From a virus, in IMG/VR virus record IMGVR_UViG_3300048032_000136, positions 1 through 31,123 of that record: a stretch of 31,123 nucleotides of DNA; one strand, given 5' to 3'. Made by a program: the position numbers and the translations under genes. How positions within the stretch are numbered: the first letter of the stretch is position 1; each line of letters begins with the position of its first letter. The notes beneath the pieces were generated by a model. The model saw only the letters and a program-made list of their open reading frames with translations. It was not told the DNA's origin and did no database searches. Shown one piece after another: positions 28,392-31,123 of this stretch.

Positions 28392-30085
28392 GCATACCTA
28401 ATCGACACTACGGAATGACCCTCCCTCTATCAGAGGAAATAGATACAGTTAAGTATCGCCAAACAGGTGAGTCCTTTTACGATAAAATTGTACGCATTGC
28501 TGCAGCACTAAAGGATAGCCCTGACCACTTTGAGTCGTTCAAGGATGCACTAAGACATCTTCGCTTCTTACCTGCTGGCAGAGTACAGAATGCTATGGGT
28601 GCAGCCCGACAGACTACAGCATATAACTGCTTTGTCTCAGGACATATTGAGGATTCAATGGAGTCCATCATGGAGAAAGCTACTGAGTCTGCCTTTACCA
28701 TGAAGAAGGGTGGAGGTATTGGTTACGACTTCAGCCGACTTCGCCCAAGAGGAGATAGGATTGTTACCTTGGACAGTCGTTCCAGTGGGGCTGTAAGCTT
28801 CATGGGTATCTTCGATGCAGTATGTCAGACCATAGCTTCATCAGGCCACAGACGCGGCGCACAAATGGGCGTACTAAGAATTGACCACCCCGACATCGAA
28901 CAGTTCATTGCGGCAAAGCATAACTCAGACCAGCTTACAGGCTTTAATATATCTGTAGGTGTTACCGATAAGTTCATGGAGTGTCTGGAAAACGACACAC
29001 CCTTCCCCCTAGTGTTTGAAGGAAAGGTCTACAAAGAGATAGACCCCAAGGCTTTATGGGATAGGATTATGAATAGCACATGGGATTGGGCTGAACCAGG
29101 TGTGTTGTTCATTGATACTATTAACAATAAAAATAACCTAAAGTATTGTGAAACAATAGAAGCCACAAATCCGTGTGGTGAGCAGCCCTTGCCCCCATAT
29201 GGTGCATGTCTACTAGGCTCTTTCAACCTAACTAAGTATGTGACAGACAGCGCATTCGACTTCGGTTTGTTTACTGGAGACATTCATACTGTAGTGAGAG
29301 CTATGGATAATGTCGTTGATAGAACAATCTACCCATTACCACAGCAACAAACAGAAGCTAAGAACAAGCGTAGGATGGGGCTTGGCGTTACTGGTCTAGC
29401 AAATGCCGCTGAGATGTGTGGTTTTCCTTATGGCTCTGCAAAGTTTATGGAGTTTACAAAGAATGTTATGGAAACCCTGCGTGACCATTGTTACTCAGCA
29501 TCGGCTGACCTTGCAAAAGAGAAGGGTTCGTTCCCTCTCTATGACGAATACCACTACCTACAAGGCGAATATATCAAGACATTATCTCCTTGGGTTATCT
29601 CTAAGATAAAAGAAAATGGCATTAGAAACAGCCATTTAACTAGCATTGCCCCAACAGGGACAATCAGCCTCACAGCAGATAACATATCGTCAGGTATCGA
29701 ACCTCCTTTCAGTAACTTCTATGACCGCACAATCCAGCAGTTTGATGGGCATACAGTAGAGCGTGTAGAGGATTATGCCTACGCTCAGGGATACAAGGGG
29801 CGTACTGCAAATGAAATTAGCGCACAAGAACACCTCAATGTTCTGGCATTAGTCTCGCAATATGTAGACTCAGCAGTCTCCAAGACCTGTAACGTAGGTG
29901 ACCAAGTAACTTACGATGAGTTTAAGAAACTCTATTACGATGCTTGGAAGATGGGTTGTAAAGGTATCACCACGTTCCGCGCCAGCGGCAAGAGATATGG
30001 TATTTTGAACGAGGTAAATGATAACGATAACAAGGCTGAAGCGTGTTTTATTGACCCAACTACAGGGCAAAAAGAATGCGGTTAA
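28388..30085 (+). CDS. nrdJ: Ribonucleotide reductase, class II (adenosylcobalamin-dependent)
   Basis: 565 residues from ATG 28388. It turns ribonucleotides into deoxyribonucleotides using a cobalamin-derived radical, so it needs host B12. The active site is complete: Cys81 (YNCFVSG), Asn261, Cys263 and Glu265 (NPCGEQ), and Cys274 (YGACLLGSFNL). TSIAPTGTISLTADNISSGI forms the phosphate-binding segment. The C-terminus carries the reducing Cys pair in CFIDPTTGQKECG (Cys553, Cys564). It is a compact, single-subunit form without an N-terminal ATP cone. It ends the replication block, one base before phage promoter 3. Confidence 0.93.
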   Translation: MSIPNRHYGMTLPLSEEIDTVKYRQTGESFYDKIVRIAAALKDSPDHFESFKDALRHLRFLPAGRVQNAMGAARQTTAYNCFVSGHIEDSMESIMEKATESAFTMKKGGGIGYDFSRLRPRGDRIVTLDSRSSGAVSFMGIFDAVCQTIASSGHRRGAQMGVLRIDHPDIEQFIAAKHNSDQLTGFNISVGVTDKFMECLENDTPFPLVFEGKVYKEIDPKALWDRIMNSTWDWAEPGVLFIDTINNKNNLKYCETIEATNPCGEQPLPPYGACLLGSFNLTKYVTDSAFDFGLFTGDIHTVVRAMDNVVDRTIYPLPQQQTEAKNKRRMGLGVTGLANAAEMCGFPYGSAKFMEFTKNVMETLRDHCYSASADLAKEKGSFPLYDEYHYLQGEYIKTLSPWVISKIKENGIRNSHLTSIAPTGTISLTADNISSGIEPPFSNFYDRTIQQFDGHTVERVEDYAYAQGYKGRTANEISAQEHLNVLALVSQYVDSAVSKTCNVGDQVTYDEFKKLYYDAWKMGCKGITTFRASGKRYGILNEVNDNDNKAEACFIDPTTGQKECG

Positions 30086-30104
30086 CTCAAACCTTCCCCT
30101 ATAG
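30086..30104 (+). promoter_or_regulatory. Phage RNA polymerase promoter, copy 3
   Basis: CTCAAACCTTCCCCTATAG; the last 15 bases (AACCTTCCCCTATAG) equal copies 1 and 2. G30104 is the likely start of transcription. It lies between the reductase stop and the first structural-operon ORF, so it is the late promoter. Confidence 0.8.
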
Positions 30105-30115
30105 GTACTATCATT

Positions 30116-30295
30116 ATGAAAATATTCAATGATAACCCTACTTTATCACAGGAACTACTTAATCATATTAAGGCTTTGTTCCCTAATCAGCTTCCAGCAA
30201 ACGAGATTTCTCTTCAGAAACTCCATTACCTGCAAGGCCAGCAGTCTGTAATTAGAAAGCTGGAAGAGTTGTACAACCAAAATTTTGAGGAATAA
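30116..30295 (+). CDS. Small helical protein at head of structural operon (59 aa)
   Basis: ATG 30116 to TAA 30295, the first frame after phage promoter 3, twelve bases from the predicted start of transcription. No ribosome site is visible before it, so it may be read from a near-leaderless message. The product (MKIFNDNPTLSQELLNHIKA, LPANEISLQKLHYLQGQQSV, IRKLEELYNQNF) is helical and hydrophilic. Small proteins occupy this place before the portal gene in T7-like phages (T7 6.5-6.7 region). Function unknown. Confidence 0.65.
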   Translation: MKIFNDNPTLSQELLNHIKALFPNQLPANEISLQKLHYLQGQQSVIRKLEELYNQNFEE

Positions 30296-30299
30296 CTAA

Positions 30300-30533
30300 A
30301 TGTGTTTATCTAGACCTAGCACACCTAAGCCTGTCGTACAGGCACAGCCTGCCCCAACTACATCATCAACGTCATCAAGTCCTGAGTTTGATACTGCAAT
30401 GAACTCAGTAGAGACTCAATCTGATGTTAATATGAAAAAGAAAAAGGGTAAGGACAAGCTAAAAATTGCAAATAAATCAGACCCTTCACTTTCAGTCACT
30501 GGCTCAACAGGCTCAGGCGTTAACGTAGGATAG
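30300..30533 (+). CDS. T7 gp7.3-like virion / tail-assembly protein
   Basis: 77 residues from ATG 30300 (GAGGAATAACTAA upstream). The N-terminus MCLSRPSTPKPVV is Pro-rich, the middle Ser/Thr-rich, then comes a Lys cluster (MKKKKGKDKLKIANKSD) and the end SLSVTGSTGSGVNVG. T7 gp7.3 shares the basic stretch and a closely similar SLSVARSSGGGINI end, and it is needed for tail/host-adsorption assembly in T7. Disordered, low-complexity nature and position just before the portal support the match. Confidence 0.68.
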   Translation: MCLSRPSTPKPVVQAQPAPTTSSTSSSPEFDTAMNSVETQSDVNMKKKKGKDKLKIANKSDPSLSVTGSTGSGVNVG

Positions 30534-30537
30534 TAAA

Positions 30538-31123
30538 ATGGCACTAGAGATTAGCGAAGGTATTGCCGCTAAACGCTACGCTATGTGCGAGGCATCAAGA
30601 GATGTATTCTTACAGCGTGGGCGTGATGCCGCAGAACTTACCATTCCTACTCTCCTGCCCCCAGATGGACACAGTGGTAGCACAGTATATGAAACCCCCT
30701 ACCAAGGGGTAGGAGCAAGGGGTACTAATAACCTTGCTTCTAAACTACTTCTTACTTTGCTCCCTCCTAATAGTCCGTTCTTTCGCCTGACCATAGATGA
30801 CTTTGACCTTGCTGAACTAGCAGGCTCTGATGCTCGTGGTGCTGTCGAAGAGGCCTTGTCTCGTATTGAACGAGCAGGGATGCAGGAGATAGAAGCCAAA
30901 GCAATGCGTGTGCCTGTGTTTGAAGCACTCAAGCAACTTATCGTAACAGGTAACGCCTTACTCTATATGCCTAAATCTGGTGGCATGAAGATATTCAAGC
31001 TTGACCGTTATGTTGTTAAGCGTGACTCAATGGGTAATGTTTTGGAAATCTTGACGAAGGAGAGTGTTAACGCACTCATGCTCCCTCAAGAGATTCGTGA
31101 GGTTATTGAAACCTCCGATACAG
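30538..31123 (+). CDS. Portal (head-tail connector, T7 gp8-like), partial
   Basis: ATG 30538 to the window edge, 195 codons with no stop, about a third of the usual length. The N-terminus matches T7 gp8 closely: AELTIPTLLPPDG, YETPYQGVGARGTNNLASKL, PFFRLTIDDF, FEALKQLIVTGNALLYMPKS and FKLDRYVVKRDSMGNVLEIL. It forms the dodecameric channel at one capsid corner through which terminase pumps DNA. Transcribed from phage promoter 3. The rest of the gene lies beyond the window. Confidence 0.95.
   Translation, partial: MALEISEGIAAKRYAMCEASRDVFLQRGRDAAELTIPTLLPPDGHSGSTVYETPYQGVGARGTNNLASKLLLTLLPPNSPFFRLTIDDFDLAELAGSDARGAVEEALSRIERAGMQEIEAKAMRVPVFEALKQLIVTGNALLYMPKSGGMKIFKLDRYVVKRDSMGNVLEILTKESVNALMLPQEIREVIETSDT

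Noticed and set aside
1-31123. CRISPR array or insertion sequence
   Set aside because: No regularly spaced identical repeats with unique spacers, and no transposase or IS-type terminal repeats seen.

Overview
The window is most of the genome of a temperate, T7-like podophage (Autographivirus-type) that probably infects a marine or aquatic bacterium. Every gene I support lies on the + strand. The T7 gene order is clear but runs across what would be the ends of a linear T7 genome: internal virion protein, tail fibres, lysis genes, small and large terminase, a long non-coding region, early genes, RNA polymerase, single-stranded DNA binding protein, endonuclease, primase-helicase, DNA polymerase, exonuclease, nucleotide-metabolism genes, portal. 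The contig is therefore a circularly permuted or end-joined assembly. It is cut between the portal (runs off the right edge) and a late virion gene (enters at the left edge), so scaffold, capsid and tail-tube genes lie outside. The host cannot be read from the sequence. The marine guess rests on resemblance of several small genes and the class II ribonucleotide reductase to marine phage genes.

Layout. 1-3765: end of one virion protein and a large putative DNA-ejection protein. 3765-9098: a fibre/receptor-binding cassette of seven ORFs with visible module duplication. 9098-11443: small membrane proteins, a holin-like protein and a GH24 lysozyme. 11440-14388: small terminase, an unexpected Rieske-type oxygenase homologue that lacks its Rieske cluster, then large terminase. 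14389-15398: about 1 kb without a convincing gene; it holds a phage-type promoter, a G/C-tract hairpin, direct repeats, possible host promoters and a highly foldable stretch. 15399-17878: many very small early genes, several preceded by sigma70-like -10 boxes lying inside TGTA..TACA inverted repeats. 17823-19467: a MarR-like regulator, a complete tyrosine integrase, an intact tRNA-Leu(UAA) and GTGTCCTAAG repeats, which together look like lysogeny control and attP. 19468-21896: a T7-type RNA polymerase split into two overlapping ORFs. 21898-30085: replication and nucleotide metabolism. 30086-31123: start of the structural operon.

How it works together. The host RNA polymerase would read the early and lysogeny genes. 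The phage polymerase then acts on its own promoters. I find three copies of a 15-base motif (AACCTTCCCCTATAG), two of them identical over 19 bases. They sit right after the terminase, right after the polymerase and right after the reductase, so they would drive the left-end region, the replication block and the structural block. Integrase and the MarR-like protein with the adjacent tRNA point to a lysogenic option. Because int, tRNA and RNAP are continuous, this looks like the free (attP-intact) form and not an integrated prophage.

Most notable: the natural RNA polymerase split near the position of T7 residue 300; the cluster-less Rieske oxygenase between terS and terL; a DNA polymerase without the T7 thioredoxin-binding insertion; the shared promoter motif; the operator-like palindrome family; and the possible structured RNA at about 14,990-15,360.
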